Positions 49,474-61,057 of a stretch of 64,000 bases of DNA are shown piece by piece (the stretch's first letter is position 1; every line of letters starts with the position of its first letter). The position numbers and the translations under genes were made by a program. This stretch comes from Lithospermum erythrorhizon (Eukaryota > Streptophyta > Magnoliopsida > Boraginales > Boraginaceae). The stretch lies in contig JADFUC010000598.1 in NCBI GenBank assembly GCA_019722365.1, forward strand, positions 62,001 through 126,000. The letters are read 5' to 3'. Below the pieces are notes generated by a model. That model saw nothing but the letters and a program-made list of their open reading frames with translations, was not told the origin of the DNA and searched no databases.

Positions 49474-49664
49474 GGTGTGGTTTGATTATGATTGTGAGAT
49501 GTTTTAGGCTTGGATATTGTTTGGGAGTAGAGTAGGCTGGTTATTGAGGTGATGGTTAGAGTTATCTATGACTTGAGGTGACTTGAGTATCGGGGTGACC
49601 ACATAGTTGGGATTAGTAGGAATTAGGTGACTCTCCTTCATGCGAGGATATGTGGCAGCTATTG

Positions 49665-50055
49665 GCTATACTCTGGTATAGCGTGCGGTTTGGCCTTATA
49701 CTTCGGTATAAGAGCGGTATGACTTCTGTTTTGATTGCTTTCTTTGTGTGCATTGTCGGTGTATTTTATCTTTACGGTATAGCGTGCGGTTTGGCCTTAT
49801 ACTTCGGTATAAGGGCGGTATGAGTCTTTTTGATCACTTTGTTGTGTGCATTGTCGATGTGGCCCTATACTACGGTATAGCGTGCGGTGTGCCTTATACT
49901 TAGTGTATATGGGTGGTGTGCCTTATACTTAGTGTATGAGTGCGGTATGCCTTGTACTTAGTGTATGAGTGCGATGCTTATACTTTGTGTGTATAAGTGC
50001 GGTGTGCCTTATACTTTGTGTATAAGTGCGGTTTGGCCTTATCTTGCGGTATAGA
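49665..50055 (+). repeat. CTTATAC..GTATA..GCGGT tandem array in the LTR
   Basis: Roughly ten degenerate units of about 30-35 bp built on CTTATACTTNGTGTATAAG and TGCGGTRTG. Each contains a small palindrome (TATAC...GTATA). Confidence 0.8.
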
Positions 50056-50820
50056 GTCTTGGGGTGATTATTGATTAGTCCATTCCTGGGGTGGAAGCGA
50101 ATTGAGTATATCTTGGCGTTAGAGGTTTGTATCTTGGTGGGGATATGAGATAGGAGGTTTGATGACTAGAGTTTTAGTCGTTGTTGAGTCTATTGATTTC
50201 TTTCGAAATTGTGTGCTTCTTTGAACCTTCTATTATATCTTCATGTATTATATGCACGATTTCACAGATTATGTTGTATGACCTTTTTAGGTAGTCTGGA
50301 TATATATTTTATTCATATTTTGACTATTATATTATTGATTTATTTCATTCCGTATAGGCAAGTTCACCACAATGTTAAGTTTCACTAAGCCTCGCTGACC
50401 CACCCCCTTACCGCATTAGGCGGCATTTAATTTGTGCCGGGTTGGCCAGGGCGTCAGTTGAGCGAAATTTGTTTAGAGTTTTTGTTCAGTGGCTAGGTGA
50501 GCATCCCGGGTGGCGAGAGGATCCTCGCGATCTGATTTTGATGTGTTGTCAGCCCCATTTTGATTGTTGTATTTTCCTTTTGAAACTTTAGCCTTAATAA
50601 ATTTTGTTGTCATTTTATTATTCGGGAATCGATGCGTATCATCTGTTGTAGCCTTACGGCATTACTTTATTTTGGGATATATTTGTGTATATATATATAT
50701 GGGTTTATCGTCCGTCGGTTTGGTGACTCACGGTATTCCAGTTTTAATGACTCTCACCTCAGGCTTCCGACTGGAAGTAGGGTGAATTCATTACCAACTA
50801 TTGACATTTTAGCATAAAAC

Positions 50821-51770
50821 TAAAATAAACATTAACATCATTTGTTGTTTGTGTTAGTTTTTAATAATGAGTAGTCATGATCTTTTCTTTGAATGTTCCT
50901 TCATTGGGACATTTGGTCCAGCTTGAACATTTGCAAACCTCTACCTATTCAAAATTTATTTTCTCTTTTATTTTAAAAGATTGAAACTTATAACAACATC
51001 TATAGGCTCCTTCTTTTTGGTAGTACTTTTTGGGTTACTTGGCTTACTCGGAATGAAATTTTCTTTAATCATAGAATCATTGGACTATAAATGGAGTTAG
51101 GCGAGCCTCAAAATTTGGTGCATGAATGGCAACATTGTAGAATCTTAACCTCTCATCTCTTAGCAGGTCTTCTTCCTTGTTGGAGGATTCACAAAGGATA
51201 CACTCTTTCCTCTTTGGCTTTACCTCTCTACTTTGTCTTAATAGATGTGATGATCATAATAGAAAAGGATACTAAGATTTATCTTGGTATTTCTAATTAA
51301 AATAGATCCAAGTGGCTCCTTGAGATATTCATTAAAAGGGTTCGAACAAATATTGAAGGATCTCCTCTTTTCAACTCTGGCAATGGAAACTCTGATGATG
51401 TGGATGCTCCTACTTCATTTCTCTGGTTTTCGTTGGTGAAGCAATTTTCACTACACTCCTCCTCACCAAAGACCTTAGTTTTCATTCAATTTATATCCTT
51501 ACTGATGGTCTATTTTCACAAGTATGGTATATGAATTATCACAAGCTCAAATGCAATAAAGATTGGGAAGCCGTGCTTCAAGAAAGAAACAGGAAGAACT
51601 GCGAGATCTTTTGATTCTGCGGCCCAGTGTTGGTTACTTTTAAATTGAAAGACATTGTCATCAGTATTTTTAATTAGGTCTCATGTAATCATGCTTCATA
51701 ATAGTAGTAAAACTATGGACAAATTTTTTCTACTTAATATAATGAATTATCTATACATAAATAAATAAAT
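50821..51770 (+). mobile_element. L1-type LINE, third piece (zinc-binding C-terminus and tail)
   Basis: It reads SHDLFFECSFIGT, the zinc-binding zf-RVT block of plant L1 elements, then TFWVTWLTRNEIFFNHRII and further C-terminal coding. It ends in an ATAA repeat (ATAAATAAATAAA, about 51757-51770), a usual LINE tail. It joins in sense to the piece ending at 44555. Confidence 0.8.
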
Positions 51771-52146
51771 TTTAATTTTGAAATAGGAAGTTAAGTGAAA
51801 CAAGTCTACTTAAGAATATCTTACAAATGTAACAAGAAGATATTTTTAATCAATGTGGAACAAGTTTACTCATGAATTTCCTGCCAACTGCAGTTGACCT
51901 TTCAAATTACCAGTATAACTAAATCTTTTTATACGGACTATTTCATTATTTAGTATGTCTTGAGAGAACAAACATGTCATTAACACAAGAAAGAAATTAG
52001 AAAATAGAAGGATTAGTTAACATAATATGCATAATATTATAACCACTAGGGTTAGATACGGTTAATGATGAGATCGAGAAATAGAATCCTTGTAAAGTCC
52101 CATTAAATGTGACATTGGTATTTGTAAAGATGCGTTCATACGTATG
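51771..52146. other. AT-rich spacer
   Basis: No gene or repeat is recognised. Confidence 0.3.
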
Positions 52147-52557
52147 GAAGTGGTTAAAATAAAAGTTCTAGTTCACAATCAATTGAAACATATCTGCGAT
52201 TAACTTCACGTGTTATCCGCAGACAATCTCGGGCGAGGGACTTCTATGGAGGCGTTAGTGTGGCGATTTCACACTTTTATAACAAAATTCGTCAAAATAA
52301 AATTTGCCCCAAAAGTGGACATCAGGCCATGAGTATCCAACTTTAACATCTTGGTCAATTTGAAGTTCAAACTGCAACAGTATTTATATTTATCATGGAT
52401 TAAACTAGTACAATATGCGTCATTGGATACGAAAGTGAAACATTATCACATTTATTAAGGACAATATCGATAATGACAATTCATATTCAAATATTGTAGT
52501 TATAGTATATGAACTTGATTCAAATTGATTAGAAATCCCCCAAACTTGATTCCAAAT
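52147..52557 (+). repeat. 0.4 kb duplicated segment, copy 1
   Basis: Matches 58583-58970 in the same orientation. Shared blocks include AAAAGTGGACATCA, TCCAACTTTAACATCT, AATTTGAAGTTCAAA, GGACAATATC and TTCAAATTGAT. It is non-coding as far as I can see. Confidence 0.75.
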
Positions 52558-52582
52558 TTCATACAAGCATTTTGAATTATGG

Positions 52583-52872
52583 AAAATAATTTAAATAGAC
52601 ACTTAAACCTTTCAACCTTTCAAATAGGCCTTTGAAGATGATTTTTAGCTTTTGAACTTTGAAAAAATCATTTGACACACGAACTCTACTTTAATAGAGT
52701 GGAAAACTAAGGGTAAAATAGAAAAAATTATATACATATATTACACTTTATGAGTCATTTTGAAACATCAAACATAGTGGAGTCAATTTTAATAATTCAA
52801 TTAAAAAATACCAATCTTCAATACCTATTTCAATGGTTGAAGGATTCAGTGCCTATTTGAAATAGTTTATAT
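52583..52872. mobile_element. Small inverted-repeat element (MITE), family copy 1
   Basis: Inverted ends of about 45 bp: TTTAAATAGACACTTAAACC with CTTTCAAATAGGC at the left, and TGCCTATTTGAAATAGTTTA at the right. The interior (CGAACTCTACTTTAATAGAG, ATTACACTTTATG) recurs at 57345-58507. Confidence 0.65.
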
Positions 52873-52935
52873 AGAGGGTAGCCATTATTTAATGCCAGTA
52901 GTACTTGTATTATATTTGTTCTGAAATTGTCTCAT

Positions 52936-53724
52936 GATGAATGACCATCCTATGGCCATATCGGAAAAAACCGGAATCGCACCGATTTGGGTGAGTTGAT
53001 TCGCTTTTTTTGAAACCGAAACCGACGAGGTTTGAATAATTTGAAAACCGAAATAATTTTGCGGTTTGCGGTTTTACCCCAAACAGAATCGAACTGATCA
53101 TTTATATATAATTTATTTTTAATTTGATTATATATTTCAAATAAATATTTAATTATTTATAATATATTAATATTTAGATTGGATTAAAATTTAATATTAA
53201 ACTTGGATCATGATTTTAATATTACCATATTTGTATGACCCATTAAATTAGACTTGTAAATTGTATTAGATTATTAGTCGGTGCTCGGTGTTTCTTTTGG
53301 TTACTAATTAGTAATCATATGTTAGTTCATTTAGTTGTGGGTTCTTTGCGTGTGAATTGTAGGTCGAAGAAAAAATGCTAAATCAATCATTCCTTAACAA
53401 ATTATGCCTCCATCCCCATTCTCTCACTTTCTTTTATTTGTTAGAAAATGGTTGTATGTTTTATGTTTTATTTATATTAGCATAAAAAAATTATCTTGAA
53501 TTATGTTTCGTTTGTATTAGACATTAAAAAATTTGTGTTATTTAACTTTTAATACTTATTCGGGTTGTTTTGTATAATCCATATTACATCCTTAAAAAAA
53601 TCGAATAACACCAAATAGCATCGAAATAAACCGAAAAACCGATTTGCACCGAACCGAGAAAAACCGAAATATGCGGTTTAGTGCGAAAACCGCACCGAAT
53701 CGCACCGATGACCATCACCCATAC
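52936..53724. mobile_element. Non-autonomous DNA element with CCGAAACCG-rich ends
   Basis: About 0.8 kb, built like 8321-9114. Its ends are rich in AAACCGAAACCG, CGCACCGA and CGGTTT, around an AT-rich core. The right end contains CGCACCGATGACCATCACCC and the left end GACCATCC. The superfamily is inferred, hAT-like. Confidence 0.5.
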
Positions 53725-53814
53725 CTAGCTTCAGCTTCGTGTGTTTGAATTGAGGTTAGTTAGCATATGCTCCATCAACTCATATTCTCCCTCTTCGCTG
53801 TTGTAACTTCTCTT

Positions 53815-54010
53815 AGGGGCTGTTTGGATTGAGTTGACTGGAGAGTGGATTTTTTAAATTGTGATATAAATACATAAGTGTTGTTTGGATACTTCACAAA
53901 ATCAAGGGATTTTAAATCCACTCATTTTATGAGATAAATTTCCCTAACAAAACAGGTGGATTCAAAATCACTCCAAAACACATGTGATTTTAATCCATCC
54001 GTTCTTTCTT
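53815..54010. mobile_element. Truncated hAT-like MITE end
   Basis: Starts TTAGGGGCTGTTTGGATTGA, the usual start of GGGGCTGTTTGG-type plant MITEs. The matching inverted end is missing because the copia fragment begins at about 54012. Confidence 0.5.
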
Positions 54011-54011
54011 G

Positions 54012-55360
54012 ATATCATATTTTCGGCAGTGTCGGCTGAGTCGACCGTTTAAGCCGAAAACATATTTTCACACCGTTTCGGTCCAAGAGTTCCCCATATC
54101 GTCTTTTCTCAATATTAAGTGGCTTGAAATTAGTGAAAAATTCCTTACCGCCCGGCCAGATATTGCCTAATTCTTTTGTATCAATCCACCACTCCCTTAG
54201 GTTAAATCCCACAAGGTTCACTTCAGAGACCATGAGGCAGTTGATGTCGGACATCCCGGTGAATCCTTTGTGTTAATCCCCATATTGGCCTCATAATCGA
54301 CTTTTCTTCTTCTTAGGAATCGACTTTTCGTCGCATTTGTGACCCTTCTTGTCACAATTGAAACATTTCCCTTCAAATTTCTTCTTGAAGTTGATCCCTC
54401 TAGCCTTTGGTTTATGATGCTCACTTCCTTTGAAAGATCTGGATCCCGAGCCATGCTCCACGACATTAGCTTTTGCTTCTCCAAAAGGCTTTGAACCATT
54501 TCTTTTTCTTCTTTCATTTCCTTCCCTATTGTCTTCCTCAATCCCAGAAGGCAGTAAGACTACCTCTTTCATGGTCATTTCCTTTAAGCTTATGTTTGAG
54601 GTAGTTTTGAAGTCTTTCAACCCGAGTGGAGTTTTCAATGATAAGCGACCACTTGAAAGCTTTCCTCGCAGCATTCCCTCGGCATGAATTCCATGAAACA
54701 TTACTTCAAGTTCTTGGACTTGGCTGTCTATCGATTTCTCATCAACCATCTTGAAATCAAGAAATTTCCCAACAATGAACTTCTTGACTCCAGCATCTTG
54801 AGTTCTGTATTTATACTCTAAAGCATCCAGCTTCTTGAGTAAGTGTCAAAGGTCACGATACTGCTGGAAACAATCCATCGCTCAATCCATTTAGGATATA
54901 GTTTCGACATAAATAGTCAGAGTGTTTCCATGCCTCGACGGCAGTAACAACTTGAGGATTTGATTCCCCCACTTGAAGCACAGGAGCTTCCTCTGTCAGA
55001 AACCTTGACAAACTCAGAGTTGTCAGGTAGAACATCATCTGTTCCCTCCACCCTCTGAAGTTACACCCCCAAAGAAGACATACGGATTAGCCTCGGTGAG
55101 GCATCATAGTCAAGCTAGCTGCGGAGTCAAAATAGGTCGGTGCCTCCCCACTTGGAGTAGTCAAAGTTGCACCCAGATTGGGCAAACTTCCACCAGAATG
55201 GATCCTAATCCATCAAAAATATTTCCAGCACCCGTAGGTAATGAACTCTGTCCAGAGGTAACAACAACAGTAGCATCAGTCATGATAACGTTCTGAGTAA
55301 AAACGTTGGAAACCACAATAGGGGATGTATCAGTATTCATGGAAGCCATCTCAAAGTTTC
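54012..55360 (-). pseudogene. Ty1-copia gag fragment with protease start
   Basis: Minus strand. The gag start about 55353 is MASMNTDTSPIVVSN. The core at 54853-55038 has MFYLTTLSLSRFLTEEAP and AVEAWKHSDYLCRNYILNGL. Further on are QVQELEVMFHGIHAEGM, IEEDNR, KANVVEHG, and a zinc knuckle at 54331-54366 (CFNCDKKGHKCDEKS) whose last Cys is Ser. The start of the protease follows at 54015-54240 (REWWIDTKE). The sequence then stops. No integrase or RT is present. Several frameshifts. Confidence 0.85.
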
Positions 55361-55960
55361 TATTATGGTTCTGTGTTAAATCTGGTTTAAGATGTAGGAC
55401 ACTAACATTGAACACAGAAGAATAACAGAGAACTTTGGCTAGAAAATCAAACAAGCTAAACATAAACCAAGGCTTGTGCGAACACAATTTTCTTAAACCA
55501 GATTTGCTCCCTACCCATATGTGCTTAGGACTTTTAGAGCAACTGATTCCCAAGATACAATGGTTTAAGTCGACAACGCCTTAGAAGCACTCTAAAAAAA
55601 GCGAGTGTTCAGTGGCTGAGAGCAAGTATCACGAAGATTGTTTGTTTGTGTTTGTAAACTAAGTTGTTGAAATAATTCCAGGGAAGAAGTTGTTCAACTT
55701 AAATAAGCGAGTAGAAGGGGTGGTGATCGATCGCTCCTTTACTTCAACCTTCAATAGCCATAACTCTTGTAGTTTATGTATAACTGACCCCTTGAATCTG
55801 ACTTAACTCCAAAAACGGAAGAAAACCAAAAGTTTCCAACTTTTGGGGTTCAAATAATAATTAGTATATAATAGGGATTACAATTTGTAAACTCAAGTTC
55901 AAGGAAGACATCCCAAGAGCACCAAGGCCCCGCTCCCGGACTAATGTTTTATAATATATC
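55361..55960 (-). repeat. Possible 5' LTR and leader of the copia fragment
   Basis: This precedes the gag start on the minus strand and carries a TTATTTAAG TATA-like box near 55705 and a 5'-leader-like stretch. There is no second copy in the window to prove it, and no tRNA-Met primer site was recognised. Confidence 0.3.
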
Positions 55961-57344
55961 CGGCATAGAATTTTACAGTAGGATTTGCACCTCTCATGTA
56001 CCCGCGTGGAAGCTTTAGTATTCTCATGAGAAGACACATTTACTCATAACTAAAATGACCAACTATATAAAGTGAACCATGTTCCATCTATCTTCCGATA
56101 TGGTACATTTCACTACCAAATTTTGCATTCATTTTTCCAACAAAACTAACATACTTGACAATATAAATATATCTTAGATTGCAAATACTGAGAGATGTGA
56201 TAGTATTGTGGACGCTTACTAGATTTAGGCACGGGAGTCTCGTGAGTTATGTGTAGGAAGGACGATGCACCGGATCTGGTGATAAGCAGTATAACAACAT
56301 TATGCATAATTTGAAGTTCTATAGTTTGATCCTTAACTCAATTTGATGTCTGATAATCACTTGCAGTGGTTTGTCTTAATTCGTCTACGTTATATGAAAT
56401 TTTGGTGACAGATAAACACTTGGAATGGTTTTTGTTGTGATTACTTCTCTCCTAACAAACCGACTATGTGGATTGAGGCATGGGGTGGCTGGAAAGTTTT
56501 AACATTTGTCGTAAGTTTTTCCATTCTAAACTACGATTCAATTCTGAGATTGATTTGCTTCAGGGTTTGACCAATTTGGCTTTTCAGTTCACATTCGAGT
56601 TATTGAAGACCTGTCATTTGCACTTGCCCAATTCATTTTGAAGCGTGGCCATGGCCGGCTTTGAGGGTGTTCCGAACGGCCTCAAATTCAATGAGGCCCC
56701 TAATACTTTATATGTTATGTGAATTTGTAAGTGAATTTATAGCGTAACCGATCAACACAGTGGTGCAAAAAACAAATATTATTGGCAAGTTGGTAGTATT
56801 TTTCATAACGATTCTTTTTATTTGTGCTATAATTGATGGTTATTTTTAGTTTAAGTTTTTTTAAATTTAAAATAAGATCCCCTTTTGTTTAAATAAAATT
56901 ATTTTTTCATGAAGCTTTGGAGCAATTTCAGATTTGAAATGAAACGACTTTAAGCTTGTGGCTCCTTTGTAAGCTTCTACTCCCCTATTATTCTTCAATC
57001 AACTGTAGTGTTGGTATTCTTCTGCATATCTTCGATAGTGTCATGGAGGCACCAACTTTGGAAGAACAAAACTTTTTATTACCACCAGTTACATCTATGA
57101 TGCTCCTATAGATGAATGTGTAATCTTGCTGAAAATTAAAGGTCTACTTAAGTTCGAGTACTAGTCTCATTGATTATGTACCTTCTTTCTTTCTTTTCCC
57201 TCCAGTTTTGAGAGTTAATTATTATTGTGCAATTATCAGCTTAGCTTATGGAAAACCTGGAATCTGACACATTGTTTTATTATATGTTCATTATTAGGTA
57301 AATAAACCTCTTTTATCAAATGGATGAAAACTAATTGGATACAT
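55961..57344. other. Intergenic DNA, nothing recognised
   Basis: No supported coding region. A short GC-richer patch (56645-56705, GGCCATGGCCGG) stands out, but no family is evident. Confidence 0.3.
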
Positions 57345-58507
57345 TTGATAGATGCACCTGAATTATGAAAAAATATTTCAAATAGCCACTTGAATCTTTT
57401 AACATTTTAAATAGGCACTTGTTATAACTTTTGGCACATGAACTTTTGAAAAAAATATTTTTGATACCTGAACTCTACTTTAATAAGTAAAGCTAAGGGC
57501 AAAACATAAAAATTATATAATATATATATATTACACTTTATGGATTATTTTTAAAATAACAACAATTAATTGGATAAATTTTTAATACTCTCTCTGTTTT
57601 CTTTTAGTTGTCTTCCTAGTCATTTGCACATAGATTAAGGAAATGAAAAAGTAATCAAAAAGTGCATTAAAAATATAGAATGACAATTAATTGAAACTAT
57701 ATTATTGGTTGGTTGATAATTTAATAAGAAAAAACGTAGACAAAAAGTACATTGAAAATATAAAATTATAATTTTCTATGCTAGAAAGATAATTAATTTG
57801 AAATAAAAAAATTAGACTAGAAAAGCAACTAAAAGGGAACGGATGGAGTAATAAATTTTAATTAATTCAATTAAAAAAAATGCATCATCTTCTACGTTAC
57901 TCTCACCCCACTCCATCCCCACCAAACCAACCGTGTCAAACTCCCCAGGTGCTCTTTCAGCGCTCAGTAGTAACATTTGCTTTAAGCTGATTCCTAATAA
58001 AAATTCAATTTTAATTAATTGCATGTTATTAAGAAAATGGCTAGAAAATCAGCATAATGGGGTAATAGTAGTCAAATAAGTTCTCTTATTTTAAGTTGTT
58101 TCATGTAAGATAATGCTGTGTATAAATAATGAAATCAGATAAGTTATGATTGACTTCAGGTGCAGTAGAGCACTTACTCATAACTAATTATTCAATGGTA
58201 AGATGCTAAGTTACAATATTTTGAGCATTGGTTTGGTTTAGGTGTGGGTAAGATTAAATATGATGTATTTTTTAATTGAATTAATTAAAATTAAATTAAT
58301 TATTGATTATTAAAATTGATTTAATGAATTAATATAAATTTATGTTTTGCCGTAGATTTATCATTAAAGTAGGATTGAGTGTCAAAATATTTGTTTTCAA
58401 AAGTTTAGGTGCAAAAAATTATCCTCGGTGTCTATTTGAAAGGTTGAAAGGTTCGATCACTTATTTAAATGTTTTTAAGTAATTTAGGTGCTTATTATGA
58501 AATTTAG
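57345..58507. mobile_element. Inverted-repeat DNA element, family copy 2, with a nested Stowaway
   Basis: The terminal inverted repeats are about 170 bp. Left: GCACCTGAATTATG, TTTCAAATAGCCACTTGAA, CTCTACTTTAATAAG. Right: the reverse complement of the same order (CACTTATTTAAATG, TTTAGGTGC, CTTATTATGAAATTTAGC). It belongs to the same family as 52583-52872. The core holds a Stowaway MITE and about 0.4 kb of unknown DNA. Confidence 0.65.
57588..57848. mobile_element. Stowaway-type MITE (Tc1/mariner), 261 bp
   Basis: Flanked by TA on both sides (57586-57587 and 57849-57850). Ends CTCTCTCTGTTTTCTTTTAG and its inverted partner CTAAAAGGGAACGGATGGAG, close to the Stowaway consensus CTCCCTCCGTTC. It interrupts the surrounding inverted-repeat element. 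Confidence 0.85.
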
Positions 58508-58582
58508 CTAAAAGAAAAGCGGCGATCTCTTTGTTCTCTGTTGAAGTGTAAAACTAATTGATACATCTATGTTCATCGTATT

Positions 58583-58970
58583 AAAGTGGTTAAGAGGAAA
58601 ATTTTATTTAAAAATCCCGATTGGCCTTATTTCGCAGTCAGATACGTTGTGGTATTACCAATGAGGACAATCGCGTGGATAGAGAGGGCATTAGTATGGC
58701 CAGGTTCGCAATTTTATAATAAAAATTTCGCCAAAATAAAAAAATTTGTCCAAAAGTGGACATCAAACACATAGTGTCCAACTTTAACATCTCAGTTAAT
58801 TTGAAGTTCAAAATGCAACAAATATGGTATCATAGACTAAAGCGAAACATTATAACACTTATTGGGACAATATCAATAAATGACAATTCACTAATCCAGA
58901 ACAATGTAGATATAGTATACAAACTTTATTCAAATTGATGGGAAATCCCCAATAATAGACTAGTTTCAAA
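58583..58970 (+). repeat. 0.4 kb duplicated segment, copy 2
   Basis: Direct match to 52147-52557. It lies beside a member of the same MITE family, as does copy 1, but on the other side. Confidence 0.75.
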
Positions 58971-60485
58971 TGATTTTTTGTTTTTGATAATTAATACATT
59001 TCATAAATTAAATCAAAGAGTTCAATATATCATGTCTATCGTTTAGAATGCTATTAATATTACAATCTATTAAATTAAAAGTACTAATTGAAACGTCTAA
59101 CAAATTCAATGAACAACCAATATTAGTTGGAAATCAAAAAGCTTGCAATTGTACTCCATAACTTCATCAGTAAATGTTAACTACCGTTAAACGTCTTTCA
59201 ATCTTATGAAAATGTCTGTACCAAACTAGTTACAAACAATTAATTTAGTGAGACTACTTTAAAAGAAAGCAAGCCGTTGGCAGTTGGCACTTCCAAATTC
59301 CAACCATTTACAGTAAAAACTCCTTAAATTAATATTCGATAAATTAATAAACTCTTTAAAATAATAAATTTATAGGTCGATTTGGGCAGTTAAAGTATAA
59401 AATCGATAAAATAATAATTTTTTCGGAAAATCCTTTTATAATATAGATCCAAGAAAATCATAAATTAATAATTCTTAAAAATTGAAAAAAACATAATTAT
59501 TACAACTTAATGAAAATATGACTATATAAGAATGAGAGAGTAATATAAATATTGTATGGAATTAAACTTATGAAATATGGACAGACTATCTCTATATTTA
59601 TAGTTACAATGTGAAATACTTATGGTAATAATACTAAACTTAATACTCAATTAATTACTATAACTAATATGGAAATAATTAATAGTATTTTCTTATTATC
59701 TTATTCTATTTTTACTATCTTCTGGATAATTTTACATCTTTCGGATCAATCTTAATAAATTCAAGAATTCATTACATGTAAATGTCCAAACAATTAGTCT
59801 TTTATCTCCAAACAATTATTACTCTCTTCTTTTATCTCTAGAAAAACTCATCTACAATATCCAATAATAACATCTGCAGCTACATCTATGTGGGATATTT
59901 TTGTCCTAAAATTTGAAGAGTTATTTTTTGCAAGTTTGATATAGTGTGTGCTAAAATTACAAAAGTAATGCTTAAATGTGGAATTAATTCGTAAAATGAT
60001 CCTAGATAGTAACACAAAATTGCAAATTTGTCTCAAAAAGTTGAGATTTAGTCCTTGATAGTAATTTTAAGGTTGCGTTTTGCTCATGTTATGACTATGA
60101 TGTTAAAAACTAACACCAAAATGAGGATCAAAAGCGTAACATATAGCTATCGAAGCCCAAATTAAACTTTTGAAAATCTCTAAGACTAATTCGCAACTTA
60201 AATGCGACTATCTGAAACCATTTCACCAATTAACTCCTTAAATAATGCCACTCTTGGAATTCCACAGCCCCTAGACATACTTACATTTGTTCTTATGATA
60301 AAGGATTGACAAACTAATACGTATTATGTAACACGTGAAACTTTTATTTGGTCAATTACCTTTCGCGATAATAAAATTTGACAATGTTTGTCATGGAAGT
60401 AAAGTATATCCAAATATATTAAATTATTTGTCCTTTTGGGTTCTTAATAATTTGTAACCTAGATCAACCCTCTATGTAATTATTA
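58971..60485. other. AT-rich intergenic DNA
   Basis: No gene is recognised. A very AT-rich repeat-like stretch (59310-59480, repeated AAATTAATAA) and transposon-like text at 59880-60120 are noted, but their borders are not visible. Confidence 0.35.
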
Positions 60486-60682
60486 CGTACCCCCCTCTCT
60501 GTTTGATCACGGTGGAGTTCTTTGCGAGACCAAAAAGCCCCCACGAACATTCACATTAATAACATAATCCAAAACCTTCAACTCGTACCCCCCCCTCTGT
60601 TTGATCACGGTGGAAAGGTTCTTTGCAGACCAAAAAAGCCTCACAAACATTCACATTAATAACAAAATCAAAACCTTCAACT
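60486..60682 (-). repeat. 98-bp tandem duplication in the dehydrogenase remnant
   Basis: Units 60486-60583 and 60584-60682 both start CGTACCCCCC and contain CTGTTTGATCACGGTGGA and AACATTCACATTAATAACA, with a few indels. Confidence 0.9.
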
Positions 60683-60998
60683 TCAGTGTCAGCAATCAAA
60701 GGGCCATTAGTATCCACCACCCCAGCCGAGTTGATCAAAATGTACAAGGGCGCATTGAACTCAGACTCCGCCTTATCAAAGAGCATTTTCACTTGCTGAG
60801 TCGCGTATCGACGAGCAATACAGCTCGTGGAGTTGAAGAACACGCATTGATTTGAGAAGCAAGCTGCTCGGCTTGAGTCGAATTTGAGGTGTAGTTGATT
60901 ACCACATTAGCTCCGAGGGAAGCCAAATGGAGTGAGATGGCTTTTCCTATGACTCGGGAAAGGGTTGAGTTGGGAACACGAACGGGTGTTTCGGCCAT
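60486..60998 (-). pseudogene. Broken short-chain dehydrogenase/reductase
   Basis: From ATG 60998 it reads SRVIGKAISLHLASLGANVV and INYTSNSTQAEQL, the NADP-binding start of a plant SDR (3-oxoacyl-ACP-reductase-like). The usual TGxxxGIG is damaged, with the middle Gly replaced by Val and the earlier Gly lost. After a stop at about 60792 the match continues in another frame: MLFDKAESEFNAPLYILINS, AGV, and GFDFVINVNV. The sequence then runs through a tandem duplication and ends. The catalytic Tyr-xxx-Lys half is absent. This is a non-functional fragment of an otherwise typical 260-residue enzyme. Confidence 0.85.
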
Positions 60999-61045
60999 AA
61001 GATGTTGTTGGATATATTAGTTTGAAGAAAGGTGAAAGCGGGAAG

Positions 61046-61057
61046 TATTTATATATA
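61046..61057 (-). promoter_or_regulatory. TATA box upstream of the dehydrogenase remnant
   Basis: The minus strand reads TATATATAAATA about 50 bases before the ATG at 60998. Core promoter architecture is kept although the coding part is broken. Confidence 0.5.

Larger units (their letters stand above)
48018..50815 (+). repeat. 3' LTR of the chromovirus, about 2.8 kb
   Basis: Starts TGTAATAACCCG directly after the purine tract AAGGTGGGTAGA (48005-48016), as in Tekay/Del elements. A TATAAATA box sits at 48254-48261. The end is approximate, near the resumed LINE text. It contains three separate tandem arrays. Confidence 0.7.
44556..50820 (+). mobile_element. Deleted Tekay/Del-like chromovirus inserted in the LINE
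   Basis: Remnants run gag-like (about 45000-45850), protease, RT and RNase H, then directly into a polypurine tract (48005-48016) and a long 3' LTR from 48018. No integrase or chromodomain is seen, and no 5' LTR is recognisable at the left boundary. Outer limits are inferred from where the LINE text stops and restarts. Confidence 0.7.
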
